A stretch of DNA of 64,000 nucleotides from Chelativorans salis (GCF_025336525.1 NZ_JAOCZP010000008.1:162325-226324), one strand, 5' to 3'. Counted from the stretch's first letter, positions 43,594 through 52,785 are shown. Notes: generated by a model from the sequence alone, not told the origin. Numbers and translations: made by a program.

Positions 43594-45546
43594 ATGGCCG
43601 AACACATCGCCACAGGAAGTGCCGGCACCCCCACCGTTTTTGGGCGCGTCTATCAGGCGGTTCCCTTGGCGCTTTCGGCCATCGCTTCTTCTGCGCTGGT
43701 CGGGCTGATGCTCCTGATCGTCGCCGATATTGGCCTGCGCTTTTTCTTCTCCAGACCGATCAACGGCGTGAGCGATATCGTGGCGCTCACCATCGTGGCC
43801 TGCGTCTTCCTCCAGCTTGGCAGCACCATCGGCGGCGGGCGGCTGGTGCGGGCCGATTTCCTGATCGGTGCCTGGCACGAGAAGCGGCCGCATCTGGCGC
43901 GCACGATGGAGTTGGTTTTCTACGCCGCGGCGGCTGCGATCCTGGCAGCGGCCCTCTTGTGGCTGTGGCACGACCTCGTGAAGTCTTATCATTCAGGCGA
44001 GTTCACCGGCGCCGTCGGCGCCTATCAGATCACGGTCTGGCCGTTCAAGCTCGCTGTGGTGACCGGCTGCGCGGTGGCATTCGTCGAGGCCGCGCGGAGG
44101 GCCCTCCTTTCCGGCTTCGACCTTGTGCGCGCCCTGCGGCGGCCAGCGCCTGGGGAACCGGCGCTGTCCCGCGATCTCCTGCCGATTGTGATCTTTGTCG
44201 GTGCTATCGCTGTCTTTCTTGTCCTGAACTTCGCCCTCACCCTGTCGCCGGTGTGGGTTGGCATCATCTCGCTTGCTGGTCTCCTGGTGGCGGTCACGAT
44301 CGGCATGCCGATTGCTTTCGCACTTCTGGCACTTTCCTTTCTCGGCCTGTGGCTGGTGCGGCACAATCCGGCCATTGCGCAGAACGCATTGGGGATTGCC
44401 GCGGGCGGCGCGATCCGCTCCTACGAGTTCGGCGTGGTGCCGCTCTTCGTGCTGATGGGGCTGGTGCTCGACAGGGCCGATGTCGGCCGCGATGCCTTTC
44501 AGGTTGCCGTTCATCTCCTGCGCCGCGTGCGCGGCGGCCTCGGCATGGCCACCGTTGCCGCCAATGCCATCTTCGCCTCGATCACCGGCAGCTCGATCGC
44601 CTCCGCAGCCGTCTTCAGCCGCATCGCTGTGCCGCCGATGATCGAGAGCGGGTATACGCCCCGCTTCGCGGTCGGCGTGGTGACGGGGAGCTCGGTGCTG
44701 GGGATGCTGATCCCGCCAAGCCTGCTTCTCATCATCTACGGTCTCCTGGCGGAGGCCTCGGTGGGTAAGCTGTTCATCGCGGCGATCGTGCCGGGGCTTC
44801 TTCTTGCTTCGGCCTTTGCGGCGCTCAATGTGGTGCTGGCCACGTGGTTTCCGGCCTTTGTCGGCACACCCAAGCCGGTTGCGGAGGAGGGCATGCCGGC
44901 GGCGCAGATGGCGCAGCGGCTGGCGCCTGTCATCGCCATCGTCGCTGTGGTGATGGGCGGGATCTATGCCGGCGTCTTCACCGCGACCGAGGCGGGAGCC
45001 GTGGGTGCCCTCGGCGCCTTCATCGTCGGCTTTGCCCGTCGCAAACTCGGGCTGAAGGAGATCGGCCGGGTGGTGTTGGAAACGGGCTATATCGCCGCCG
45101 GTATCCTGTTCCTGATCATCGCCGCCAATCTCTACGGCCGCATGCTGACGCTCTCCACGATCCCCATGCAGATGACCGCCGCATTTGCCGCCCTCGATCT
45201 TGGCTTCATGGGCTTTCTCGTCGTCTATCTCGTCATCCTGATCCTGCTTGGCATGATCCTGGATTCGGTCTCCATCATGCTGATCATCCTGCCGATCGTG
45301 CTGCCGGTGGTGGCCGCCTTCGGCGGCGATCCGATCTGGTTCGGCGTGGTTACCGTGATCGGCGTGGAGATCGGGCTCCTAACGCCGCCCTTCGGGCTGT
45401 CCGTCTTCGTGGTGAAGGGCACGCTGCCGCCCGGCTTCGCCTCCCTTCGCGATATCTTCACGGGCGCCTTTCCCTTCGTGATTGTCATGGCGACCATCAC
45501 GCTCATCCTAATGGCCTTCCCCGCCATCACCCTGTTCCTTCTGTAA
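43594..45546 (+). CDS. TRAP transporter permease, fused small and large subunits (DctQM)
   Basis: The 650-residue protein fuses a DctQ-like four-helix N-terminal part (about 1-180, with SDIVALTIVACVFLQLGSTIGGGRLVRADF) to a DctM-like C-terminal transporter (about 200-650, with GITGS-like IFASITGSSIASAAVFSRIAVPPMIESGYTPRFAVGVVTGSSVLGMLIPPSLLLIIYG and GMILDSVSIMLIILPIVLPV). Na+-coupled import with the upstream binding protein is expected. It lies 75 bp after the binding-protein gene and 19 bp before the amidohydrolase gene. Confidence 0.93.
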   Translation: MAEHIATGSAGTPTVFGRVYQAVPLALSAIASSALVGLMLLIVADIGLRFFFSRPINGVSDIVALTIVACVFLQLGSTIGGGRLVRADFLIGAWHEKRPHLARTMELVFYAAAAAILAAALLWLWHDLVKSYHSGEFTGAVGAYQITVWPFKLAVVTGCAVAFVEAARRALLSGFDLVRALRRPAPGEPALSRDLLPIVIFVGAIAVFLVLNFALTLSPVWVGIISLAGLLVAVTIGMPIAFALLALSFLGLWLVRHNPAIAQNALGIAAGGAIRSYEFGVVPLFVLMGLVLDRADVGRDAFQVAVHLLRRVRGGLGMATVAANAIFASITGSSIASAAVFSRIAVPPMIESGYTPRFAVGVVTGSSVLGMLIPPSLLLIIYGLLAEASVGKLFIAAIVPGLLLASAFAALNVVLATWFPAFVGTPKPVAEEGMPAAQMAQRLAPVIAIVAVVMGGIYAGVFTATEAGAVGALGAFIVGFARRKLGLKEIGRVVLETGYIAAGILFLIIAANLYGRMLTLSTIPMQMTAAFAALDLGFMGFLVVYLVILILLGMILDSVSIMLIILPIVLPVVAAFGGDPIWFGVVTVIGVEIGLLTPPFGLSVFVVKGTLPPGFASLRDIFTGAFPFVIVMATITLILMAFPAITLFLL

Positions 45547-45565
45547 ATCTTCCGGAGGCCGATCC

Positions 45566-46921
45566 ATGTCCCGCATTCTCATCAAGGGCGGCACCGTCGT
45601 CACTATGGACGGGAAGGGGACGATCCTCGCACCCGGCGACCTGCTGGTGGAGCGCGGCCGCATCGCCGCCCTCGGGCCGAGGCTGGAGGTGGAGGAGGTG
45701 GGCGAGGTGATTGATGCTGCGGGCATGATCGTGATTCCGGGCTTCGTCAACGCGCACATGCACACCTGGCAGACCGGCCTGCGGGGGATTGCCGCCGACT
45801 GGACGATCAAGGAATACCTGCGGGCAATGCATGCGGGGCTCGCAATGCATTTCCGGCCGGAAGACATCTACATATCCAATCTGATGGGCGCCTACGCTCA
45901 GCTGAACGCGGGCACCACGACGTTGGTCGACTGGTGCCACAACAACCCGACGCCGGAGCACACGGATGCTGCCATCGATGCGCTTCAGGAGAGCGGCATC
46001 CGGGCGCTGTTCCTGCACGGTTCGCCCAAGCCTGACCCCAAGACAGGGCAGAAGCATTTCAGCGAGATTCCGCTGCCGCGCGCGGAGGTCGAGCGGGTGC
46101 GCCGCGAGCGGCTTGAGAGCGACGATGCGCTGGTGACGCTCGGGCTTGCCATCCTTGGCCCCGGCATGTCGGTGCACGAGGTGTGCCTGGCTGATTTCCG
46201 CCTCGCGCGCGAACTGGGCCTCGTCGCCAGCATGCATGTGAGCGGGAGCTTCATGGTCCCCGACGGCTTTGAGCGGCTGGCCGCGGAAGGGCTGCTGGGG
46301 CCGCGCATCAACGTTGTGCATGCCAACATCCTCACCGACGAGCAACTGTCCCTGCTCGTCTCCAGCGGCGTCTCCTTCACGGTGACGGCGGAGGTGGAGA
46401 TGCAGATGGGGTTCGGCAGGCCGCTCACGGGCCGGCTGCGGGCGCTCGGCGCGCCGGTCTCGATCGGCTCCGACATCGAGTCGGCGATATCGAGCGACAT
46501 GTTCACCGTGGCGCGCATGACGCTGCAGTGCCAGCGCCTGCTCGACAGTCTTGATGCTATCGCGGAAACGGGGAGCGGACCGGAGGCGATCACCGTGCCC
46601 ACCGTCGAGGCACTGCGTTGGGCGACGATCGACGGCGCGCGCATGGCCGGCATGGACCACCGTGTCGGCTCGCTCGTACCGGGCAAGGCGGCGGATATCG
46701 TGCTGCTCAACGCACGCGCTCATGGACTTCATCCCGTCAACGACCCTATCGCCTCCGTCGTGTTGCAAGCCGGCACCGCCAATGTCGACACGGTCATTGT
46801 GGACGGCGTTGTCCGCAAACGGGCAGGACGGCTGCTTGCGGGCGACATCGACCGCCGTGCGGACGAGCTTGCCGCCTCCGGCGCACGAATCCTCACTGAA
46901 TTCCGCGCTGCCCAAGGCTGA
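45566..46921 (+). CDS. Amidohydrolase (AtzA/SsnA/8-oxoguanine-deaminase-like)
   Basis: This 451-residue metal-dependent hydrolase of the amidohydrolase superfamily has the HxH metal pair in NAHMHTWQTGLRG (about residue 66), later metal/catalytic His residues in ASMHVSG and VVHANIL, and the Asp in SIGSDIESAISSD. It belongs with deaminases and chlorohydrolases of cyclic N-containing substrates rather than with peptidases. GGAGG precedes ATG 45566. Co-transcription with a TRAP importer suggests that it opens or deaminates the imported compound; substrate unknown. Confidence 0.88.
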   Translation: MSRILIKGGTVVTMDGKGTILAPGDLLVERGRIAALGPRLEVEEVGEVIDAAGMIVIPGFVNAHMHTWQTGLRGIAADWTIKEYLRAMHAGLAMHFRPEDIYISNLMGAYAQLNAGTTTLVDWCHNNPTPEHTDAAIDALQESGIRALFLHGSPKPDPKTGQKHFSEIPLPRAEVERVRRERLESDDALVTLGLAILGPGMSVHEVCLADFRLARELGLVASMHVSGSFMVPDGFERLAAEGLLGPRINVVHANILTDEQLSLLVSSGVSFTVTAEVEMQMGFGRPLTGRLRALGAPVSIGSDIESAISSDMFTVARMTLQCQRLLDSLDAIAETGSGPEAITVPTVEALRWATIDGARMAGMDHRVGSLVPGKAADIVLLNARAHGLHPVNDPIASVVLQAGTANVDTVIVDGVVRKRAGRLLAGDIDRRADELAASGARILTEFRAAQG

Positions 46922-46945
46922 TAGGACGGCGATGAGACTGGCCTG

Positions 46946-48004
46946 CTAGATCAGCTTTTCTGCAACAAAGTCGGCGGCCATGGGGCGATAGGCCCAGGCG
47001 ATGTTGTTGCAGACGTGATTGCCGTCCGGGTAGATCATGAGGTCGGCGTCGCCCGCCCAAGCAGCGCAGCGCTCGGCTTCCTCCGGCGGAAAGATGCGGT
47101 CCTTGCCGCCGTGGATGATGAGTGTCGGACAGGGCGCTGGAAGGGCGCGCGCCAGGGTGAAGGCACGCGCCCGCTCCGCTGCCTCTTCCAGATCGGCGGC
47201 GCCAAGCGCGTAGGTCATGTTGTCGCGATAGACAGGCGGAAAACCTGGCCACATCGCCGCGAGGTAATGAAAGCCGTTGATGGAGACCACGGCCTTCAGG
47301 CCGGGTACGGCGCGGGCGGCTCTCAGCGCCAGGTGGCCGCCGAAGGCCATGCCCACGAGCGCAATGCCGCCGGCAATTCCCGGTACGGCGCTGACGTGCT
47401 CAACAATAGCAGCCAGCGCGGGGCCAATATCCGTCCTGAGCGGACCGAGGCTGCGGCCTTCGCCCTGACCCGGCCCGTCGACCGATAGCGTGGCAAGGCC
47501 GCGTTTCAGGAAATGCGCTTCGAGTGCGGGAAACTCCTCCTTCGTGGAGTCGGAACCGGGGATGAGGATCACGAGAGGGTGGCTCGTGGCGCCGTGCGCC
47601 GGCTTGCGAAGCGCCGCCCGGATGACGCCGCCTTCGAAGGAGATCGACAGAAGCTCGCCCGGCGGATCGAGCATCGGCAACGCCCGCGCATAGGCTTCGC
47701 GCTTTGCGTGGGCTGCCGCGCTTTTCTGCGCAATGTCGTCGAAGAACATGAATTGTGCGAAGTGATAGAACAAGCTTGCGCGAGCAAAGGCCTCGCCTGC
47801 CGTCACGTGACGGCCGAGGGACAGGGCCTCTTCTCCAGCGGCCTGATGACGATTTCCTTCCGCGGTCCATGCGCGGCACCAGTTCTCCCACGTGCCGGCA
47901 GCCTCCATCACCGATTTCGCCGTCGTCGACGGGATGCCGGCCACTTCCATGCGCGGCAGCCAATGGCCGGCGACTTCAACCAAGCGGTTCTCCGAAGCGG
48001 CCAT
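46946..48004 (-). CDS. Alpha/beta hydrolase (2,6-dihydroxypseudooxynicotine-hydrolase-like) lacking the nucleophile Ser
   Basis: The 352-residue protein has a helical N-terminal cap (about 1-120) and an alpha/beta-hydrolase core (LVILIPGSDSTKEEFPALEAHFLKRGLATLSVDGPGQGE). Its organisation resembles the C-C hydrolase/FrsA-like group that includes the nicotine-pathway enzyme. The nucleophile elbow reads VGMAFGGHLAL, so the residue where Ser, Cys or Asp should stand is Ala 220; Asp 302 (GGKDRIF) and His 330 (DGNHVC) remain. It follows the lacI gene by 49 bp on the same strand and is convergent with the amidohydrolase gene (24 bp apart). The fold is clear; the reaction is not. Confidence 0.82.
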   Translation of the reverse strand: MAASENRLVEVAGHWLPRMEVAGIPSTTAKSVMEAAGTWENWCRAWTAEGNRHQAAGEEALSLGRHVTAGEAFARASLFYHFAQFMFFDDIAQKSAAAHAKREAYARALPMLDPPGELLSISFEGGVIRAALRKPAHGATSHPLVILIPGSDSTKEEFPALEAHFLKRGLATLSVDGPGQGEGRSLGPLRTDIGPALAAIVEHVSAVPGIAGGIALVGMAFGGHLALRAARAVPGLKAVVSINGFHYLAAMWPGFPPVYRDNMTYALGAADLEEAAERARAFTLARALPAPCPTLIIHGGKDRIFPPEEAERCAAWAGDADLMIYPDGNHVCNNIAWAYRPMAADFVAEKLI

Positions 48005-48053
48005 GAGCGAATCCCTTGCCTGTTGTCGAGTGTAAGGAGAGGTGCGGGCCGCC

Positions 48054-49124
48054 TCAGCCGGTCTCCCGACCACGGCCATTCGGGGGACGTATGGCGCGGG
48101 TTGAGCCGCGGACGATCAGTTCGATGGGAAGCACGATATGTTCTGCCTCATACTCGCCCGGCGGGCGCTCGATCATTTTGACTAATAGTTGCCCCGCTTC
48201 AAAGCCGACCTTGTTGGATTGAATGCGAATGGTGGTGAGGGGCGGCTGCATGCGCTCCACCATCGGCATGTCGTTGTAGCCAGTCACTGACACGTCCTCC
48301 GGGCAGCGCAAGCCGTGGCGGGAAAGCGCGGCGATGGCGCCGACGGCCAAGCGGTCATTCGAGCAGACGATGGCCGTGAACTCAGCGCCGCATGCCAAAA
48401 GCTCCTCAACGCAACGCTCGCCTTCCGCTTCGTTGAAGGCATTGGCGAAGACGACGAGGTCACGATCGTCGACGAGCCCCATCGGGCCACGGTATTTTTC
48501 GAAGCCGGCGTAGCGTGCCGCGCCCGTCGACAGCGACTGCGGGCCAGCGATGTTGGCCACGCGCCTGTGGCCGAGCGAGACGAGATGGGTGAGCACTCGC
48601 CGGATGCCTTCCGCCTCATCGTTGACGACGGAGGCCACGGTGCTGTCGTCTACGCGGCGGTTGACGGTGATTACCGGCAACCCCTCGGCAGCGAGCTTCG
48701 AGACCGCGGCGTCCTCGCGCTCCACGCTTGCCAGGATCAGCCCGTCGACGCCGCGCGAGCGGAAGGTCTCGACAAGGCCGGTCTCGCGGCGCATGTCGCC
48801 ATCGGTGTTGCCAAGGATGGCGACATAGCCGCGGCTCGCCAAGGCGTCCTCCACTCCGCGGATGATCGGCGGAAACACCGGGTTGGTGATGTCGGGCACG
48901 ACGACGCCGATCGTCCTCGTGCGGTTGGTCTTGAGAGAATAGGCGGCCGCGTTCTGGCGGTAGTCGAGCCGCTCGCTGGCTTTCAGTATCTGCTCGGCCA
49001 CCTCCGGCGTGATGAGATGCCGCGTGCGCGGATCCAGCGCGCGTGAAACCGTCGAGACATGGACCCCCACGGCGTTGGCGACGTCCTTAAGCGTCACTCG
49101 TTTCTTGATGGACGTCTTCTGCAT
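48054..49124 (-). CDS. LacI-family regulator of the unidentified catabolic regulon
   Basis: The 356-residue protein has the LacI HTH at about residues 9-33 (VTLKDVANAVGVHVSTVSRALDP, hinge SERLDYRQNAAAYSL) and a sugar-binding-like core (TIGVVVPDITNPVFPPIIRGVEDA, FTAIVCSNDRLAVGAIAAL, VTGYNDMPMVERMQPPLTTIRI). ATG 49124 is preferred over an in-frame TTG 30 nt upstream because the HTH is then in the normal place. An operator-like palindrome lies 53-66 bp before its start, and three near-identical sites precede the TRAP, M24 and Liv-type operons, so it is the best candidate regulator of all four. The effector is unknown. Confidence 0.93.
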   Translation of the reverse strand: MQKTSIKKRVTLKDVANAVGVHVSTVSRALDPRTRHLITPEVAEQILKASERLDYRQNAAAYSLKTNRTRTIGVVVPDITNPVFPPIIRGVEDALASRGYVAILGNTDGDMRRETGLVETFRSRGVDGLILASVEREDAAVSKLAAEGLPVITVNRRVDDSTVASVVNDEAEGIRRVLTHLVSLGHRRVANIAGPQSLSTGAARYAGFEKYRGPMGLVDDRDLVVFANAFNEAEGERCVEELLACGAEFTAIVCSNDRLAVGAIAALSRHGLRCPEDVSVTGYNDMPMVERMQPPLTTIRIQSNKVGFEAGQLLVKMIERPPGEYEAEHIVLPIELIVRGSTRAIRPPNGRGRETG

Positions 49125-49176
49125 GGTGGCTGGTACGGCTCCGGAATCAAACAACCATGGTCAGAATATCGTCTCG

Positions 49177-49190
49177 TGCAAACGTTTTCA
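49177..49190. promoter_or_regulatory. LacI operator (variant) in front of lacI
   Basis: TGCAAACGTTTTCA shares its left half-site with the regulon operators and has a degenerate right half. It lies 53 bp before the lacI start codon on the minus strand, suiting autoregulation. Confidence 0.7.
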
Positions 49191-49317
49191 AATACATGAA
49201 GCGGGATGTGCTTCGGTTGAGCCGGATCTGGAAGCGGCGGCCTCTCGACGGCTGGAAGGTGAACATTATTCTCAAGGCCGATCTTGCGATTGACACTGCG
49301 CATCGATGATGTTTATG

Positions 49318-49331
49318 TGCAAACGATTGCA
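49318..49331. promoter_or_regulatory. LacI operator upstream of the M24/dehydrogenase operon
   Basis: TGCAAACGATTGCA, extended to a 16-bp perfect-ended GTGCAAACGATTGCAC (49317-49332), lies 90 bp before the ATG of the M24-fold gene. It is identical to the site at 42340-42353. The 296-bp gap between lacI and this gene contains one operator near each gene. Confidence 0.87.
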
Positions 49332-49420
49332 CCAGCCATGTTGGCTGAGGAAAACTTGGCGGCGAGCAGCATTGATGGCGGCCATGCCCCAACGAACGCC
49401 GCAACCGGGAGGACGAGGCG

Positions 49421-50737
49421 ATGAACGAACCTATCCTGCAGCCGCGCGAGATCGACGCGGATACGGCGCTGCGACAGGCGCTGGCGCCGAACTGGCGCTG
49501 GGACCGGGCGATCCCCGCGCCCGGCCATATGAGCGTCGATTTCGAGGTGCGTGTCGACCACCGCCGCATGCATGCCTATCGCCTGGCCCGGGCACGCCAG
49601 GCATTGAAGAACTCGAAGTGCGGTGCGCTGCTTCTCTTCGACGTCAACAACATTCGCTACGTCACCTCCACCAAGATTGGTGAGTGGGAGCGCGACAAGC
49701 TGTGCCGTTTCGCGCTGCTTGCCGGCGATAATGAGCCGGTGCTGTGGGACTTTGGCTCGGCGGCAGTGCACCACCGCCTCTACTGCGACTGGATGCCGGA
49801 AAGCCATTTCCGCGCCGGTATGCTCGGCATGCGCGGTACAGTACCGCCGGCGGTCGGGCTGATGAAGGCCCATGCGGAGGAGATCGCCGACCTCCTGCGC
49901 CAGGCGGGCGTGGCGGACATGCCTGTCGGCGTGGACCTTGCCGAGACGGCGATGCTCTTCGAGCTTCAGCGGGCGGGGCTCGACGTCGTCGACGGCCAGC
50001 AGATCATGCTGGATGCGCGCGAGATCAAGAACATCGATGAGATCGTGTTGCTCAATCAGGCTGCTGCGATGGTGGACGGGGTCTACCATATGATCTGGGA
50101 GGAGCTGAAGCCCGGCGTGCGCGAGAACGACATCGTCGCCAAGGCGAACAAGATGCTCTACGAGATGGGCTCGGACGACGTAGAGGCCATCAACGCGATT
50201 GCCGGCGAGCGTTGTAATCCGCATCCGCACAACTTCACCGACCGGTTGATCCGCCCCGGCGACCAGGCCTTCTTCGATATCCTGCAATCCTATCAGGGCT
50301 ACCGCACCTGCTACTACCGCACCTTCAATGTCGGCCGCGCAACGCCGGTGCAGACCGACGCTTATGTGAAGTGCCGCGAGTGGCTGGATGCGGCTATCGA
50401 GCTCATCCGGCCGGGTGTTTCGACCGACAAGGTCGCAAGCGTGTGGCCGAAGGCGGAGGAATTCGGCTTCCCCTCCGAGTTGGCGGCCTTCGGGCTGCAG
50501 TTCGGCCACGGGCTGGGTCTGGCGCTGCACGAGCGGCCGATCATCTCCCGCCTGGTCTCGCTCGACAATCCGATGGAGATCAAGACCGGCATGGTCTTCG
50601 CGCTGGAAACCTATTGTCCAGCGTCCGACGGCTATTCGGCCGCCCGTATCGAGGAGGAGGTGGTGGTGACCGACACGGGCTGCGAGGTGATCTCCCGCTT
50701 CCCGGCTGAGGAACTGCCCATCGCCAACCGCTATTAA
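49421..50737 (+). CDS. M24-fold (creatinase/Xaa-Pro peptidase-like) hydrolase with an altered metal site
   Basis: The 438-residue protein has a creatinase N-terminal domain (about 50-200, with LLLFDVNNIRYVTSTKIGEWERDKLCRFALL) and a pita-bread C-terminal domain. Of the five usual metal ligands four are recognisable: Asp 286 (FFDILQ), His 363 (FGHGLGLALHE), Glu 396 (FALETY) and Glu 411 (RIEEE). The second Asp, normally three residues before RTF, is Cys 297 (YRTCYYRTF). Relatives include creatinase, ectoine hydrolase and DMSP lyase DddP, so C-N or C-S bond cleavage on a small molecule is as likely as peptidase activity. ATG 49421 follows GGACGAGGCG. First gene of a LacI-controlled operon. Confidence 0.85.
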   Translation: MNEPILQPREIDADTALRQALAPNWRWDRAIPAPGHMSVDFEVRVDHRRMHAYRLARARQALKNSKCGALLLFDVNNIRYVTSTKIGEWERDKLCRFALLAGDNEPVLWDFGSAAVHHRLYCDWMPESHFRAGMLGMRGTVPPAVGLMKAHAEEIADLLRQAGVADMPVGVDLAETAMLFELQRAGLDVVDGQQIMLDAREIKNIDEIVLLNQAAAMVDGVYHMIWEELKPGVRENDIVAKANKMLYEMGSDDVEAINAIAGERCNPHPHNFTDRLIRPGDQAFFDILQSYQGYRTCYYRTFNVGRATPVQTDAYVKCREWLDAAIELIRPGVSTDKVASVWPKAEEFGFPSELAAFGLQFGHGLGLALHERPIISRLVSLDNPMEIKTGMVFALETYCPASDGYSAARIEEEVVVTDTGCEVISRFPAEELPIANRY

Positions 50738-50776
50738 AGCCGGACCGCCTGCTTTGAAGAACGAGGAGAGCGCTCG

Positions 50777-51802
50777 ATGAATGTGCGCCAGAAGCCCGGC
50801 GCGGCCGCCCGCGTCAACGATGATATCGGCTCCGAGACGCGGCTCGATCTCTACCGGCGCCAGGTGGAGATCCGCGACTTCGAGAAGCGGGCCTATGACT
50901 TGTTCCTGCAGAATCTCGTCAAGGGCACGAGCCATCTGTCGCTGGGACAGGAGGCGATCGCGGCGGGGTTCGCGGTGGCCATGAAGGACGGGGACAAGTC
51001 CTTCTGCACCTATCGGGGGCACGCGCATACACTGGCGCGGGGAGTGCCGATGGAAGCGGTGCTGGGCGAGCTCATGCAGCGCGACAACGGGCTGATGCGT
51101 GGCAAGGGCGGGTCGATGCATCTGACCTCCGTCGACCACGGGGTAATGGGCTCCTACGCCATCATCGGCGCGCATCTGCCGATCGCCTGCGGCTCGGCGT
51201 GGCGGGCACAGTACCTCGGCCACGACGACGTGTCGGTCTGCTTCTTCGGTGACGGCACGACCAATATCGGCGCCTTTCATGAGGCGCTGAACTTCGCCGC
51301 CGTGTGGAAGCTGCCGGTGGTCTTTTGCTGCGAGAACAACCTCTACATGGAATATACGCCGATCGGCGAGGTGACGGCGGTGGAGCATCCGGCGGCCGAC
51401 CGGGCGTCGGCCTACGGGCTGGAAAGCATCATCGTCGACGGGAACGACGCCGACGCGGTTTATCGCGCCGCGCAGGCAGCCTTCGCCAGGGCGCGGGCGG
51501 GGGAGGGGCCGTCGCTGATCGAGTGCAAGACCTATCGCCACTCCGGCCATTCGCGTGCCGACCCCGGCAAATACCGGCCGGAAGGGGAGTTGGAGAAGTG
51601 GCTGGAGCACGATCCCGTCAAGATCTACCGCGCGCGGCTTGCCGAGTTCGGCGTCTCGGAGAAGCAGATCGCCGCGATCGAGAAGGAGATCAAGGCGAAG
51701 GTCGACGCGGCGACGGAGGCATGCAAGGCCGCACCCCAGCCGCCCGATGAGATCCTTGCGACCGATGTATATGCCGACGGGGGCTGGGCATGGCGGAACT
51801 GA
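50777..51802 (+). CDS. Thiamine-diphosphate dehydrogenase E1 alpha subunit (acetoin/2-oxoacid dehydrogenase)
   Basis: The 341-residue protein is the alpha subunit of an alpha2beta2 E1. It shows GTSHLSLGQEAIAAGFAVAM, TYRGHAHTLARGV, MRGKGGSMHLTSVDHGVMGSYAIIGAHLP and the ThDP/Mg motif GDGTTNIGAFHEALNFAAVWKLPVVFCCENN. This type serves acetoin, pyruvate or branched 2-oxoacids. ATG 50777 follows GAGGAG. Its last 13 nt overlap the E1 beta gene. Clustering with E1 beta, E2 and two dehydrogenases argues for oxidation of a pathway-specific oxo compound. Confidence 0.92.
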   Translation: MNVRQKPGAAARVNDDIGSETRLDLYRRQVEIRDFEKRAYDLFLQNLVKGTSHLSLGQEAIAAGFAVAMKDGDKSFCTYRGHAHTLARGVPMEAVLGELMQRDNGLMRGKGGSMHLTSVDHGVMGSYAIIGAHLPIACGSAWRAQYLGHDDVSVCFFGDGTTNIGAFHEALNFAAVWKLPVVFCCENNLYMEYTPIGEVTAVEHPAADRASAYGLESIIVDGNDADAVYRAAQAAFARARAGEGPSLIECKTYRHSGHSRADPGKYRPEGELEKWLEHDPVKIYRARLAEFGVSEKQIAAIEKEIKAKVDAATEACKAAPQPPDEILATDVYADGGWAWRN

Positions 51803-52767
51803 CCTATCGCGAGGCGGTGGCCCGCGGCATCGCGCAGGAGCTGGAGCGAGACGAGAACGTCGTGTTCCTCGGCGAGGACGTGGCCAAGGCCGGCGGGGTG
51901 TTCAAGGCGACGGTGGGGCTTTACGAGAAGTTCGGGCCGAAGCGCGTGCGCGACACGCCCATTTCCGAGCAGGCTATCCTGGGCGCCGCCATGGGGGCGG
52001 CGATGACGGGGCTCAAGCCCATTGCGGAGATCATGTTCTCCGACTTCCTGGCCGTCTGCTTCGATTACATCGCCAACGAGTTTCCGAAGTCGCGCTACAT
52101 GTCGAACGGGCAGCTCCGATGTCCGCTGGTGGTCAGGACGGGCAATGGCGCGGGCTCGCGCTTCGGTGCGCAGCACTCGCAGTCGGTCGAGAATTGGGCG
52201 ATGATGATCCCGGGGCTGAAGGTGGTGGCGCCGTCCACGCCGGTCGACGTGATCGGGCTCCTGGCGGCGGCGGTGCGCGATCCTGATCCGGTGATCTTCT
52301 TCGAGCACAAGTCGCTCTATGGCTCAAAGGGCGAGGTGCCGGACGGGGAGATCCTCGACCGGCTCGGGACGGCGAAGGTAGTGCGCGAGGGCCGGGATGC
52401 TACCATCATGGCGCTGGCGTTGATGGTGCCGCGCGCGCTTCAGGCCGCGAAGAAGCTGAAGACCGAGCACGGCATCGATGCCGAGGTGATCGACGTGCGC
52501 TCGCTCGTGCCGCTCGACACGCAGACCATTCTCGCTTCGGTGGCCAAGACGGGGCGGCTCTTCACCGTGGAGGAGAACCCACGCTTGTGCGGCTGGGGCG
52601 CGGAAATTGCCTCCATCGTGGCCGACGAGGCCTTCTACGATCTCGACGGGCCGGTGGTGCGGATCACCACGCCGCACATCCCGCTGCCGGCGGCCGACAA
52701 TCTGGAAGACATTGTCCTGCCGACGCCCGAGCGCATTGCCGAGCGTGTCCGCCGGGCGATGGCGTGA
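51790..52767 (+). CDS. Thiamine-diphosphate dehydrogenase E1 beta subunit
   Basis: The 325-residue protein has the transketolase-like pyrimidine-binding domain (TYREAVARGIAQELERDENVVFLGEDVAKAGGVFKATVGLYEKFG, with the catalytic-proton Glu region TPISEQAILGAAMGAAMTGLKPIAEIMFSDF) and the C-terminal transketolase domain (AEVIDVRSLVPLDTQTILASVAKTGRLFTVEEN). ATG 51790 lies inside the E1 alpha gene in another frame (13-nt overlap), so the subunits are made together. It forms the heterotetramer with the protein encoded just upstream. Confidence 0.93.
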   Translation: MAELTYREAVARGIAQELERDENVVFLGEDVAKAGGVFKATVGLYEKFGPKRVRDTPISEQAILGAAMGAAMTGLKPIAEIMFSDFLAVCFDYIANEFPKSRYMSNGQLRCPLVVRTGNGAGSRFGAQHSQSVENWAMMIPGLKVVAPSTPVDVIGLLAAAVRDPDPVIFFEHKSLYGSKGEVPDGEILDRLGTAKVVREGRDATIMALALMVPRALQAAKKLKTEHGIDAEVIDVRSLVPLDTQTILASVAKTGRLFTVEENPRLCGWGAEIASIVADEAFYDLDGPVVRITTPHIPLPAADNLEDIVLPTPERIAERVRRAMA

Positions 52768-52785
52768 GGACGGAGGAGGTTCGCG

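Noticed and set aside
49421..50737. Assignment of the M24-fold gene as dddP (DMSP lyase) or doeA (ectoine hydrolase)
   Set aside because: Both are in the same fold family, but the metal-site pattern with Cys and the neighbours (E1/E2, GST, amidohydrolase) do not match known DMSP or ectoine loci, so no symbol is given.
49313..51610. Long minus-strand frame (765 residues) opposite the M24 and E1 alpha genes
   Set aside because: Antisense shadow of real genes; it also runs over the LacI operator and the promoter region.
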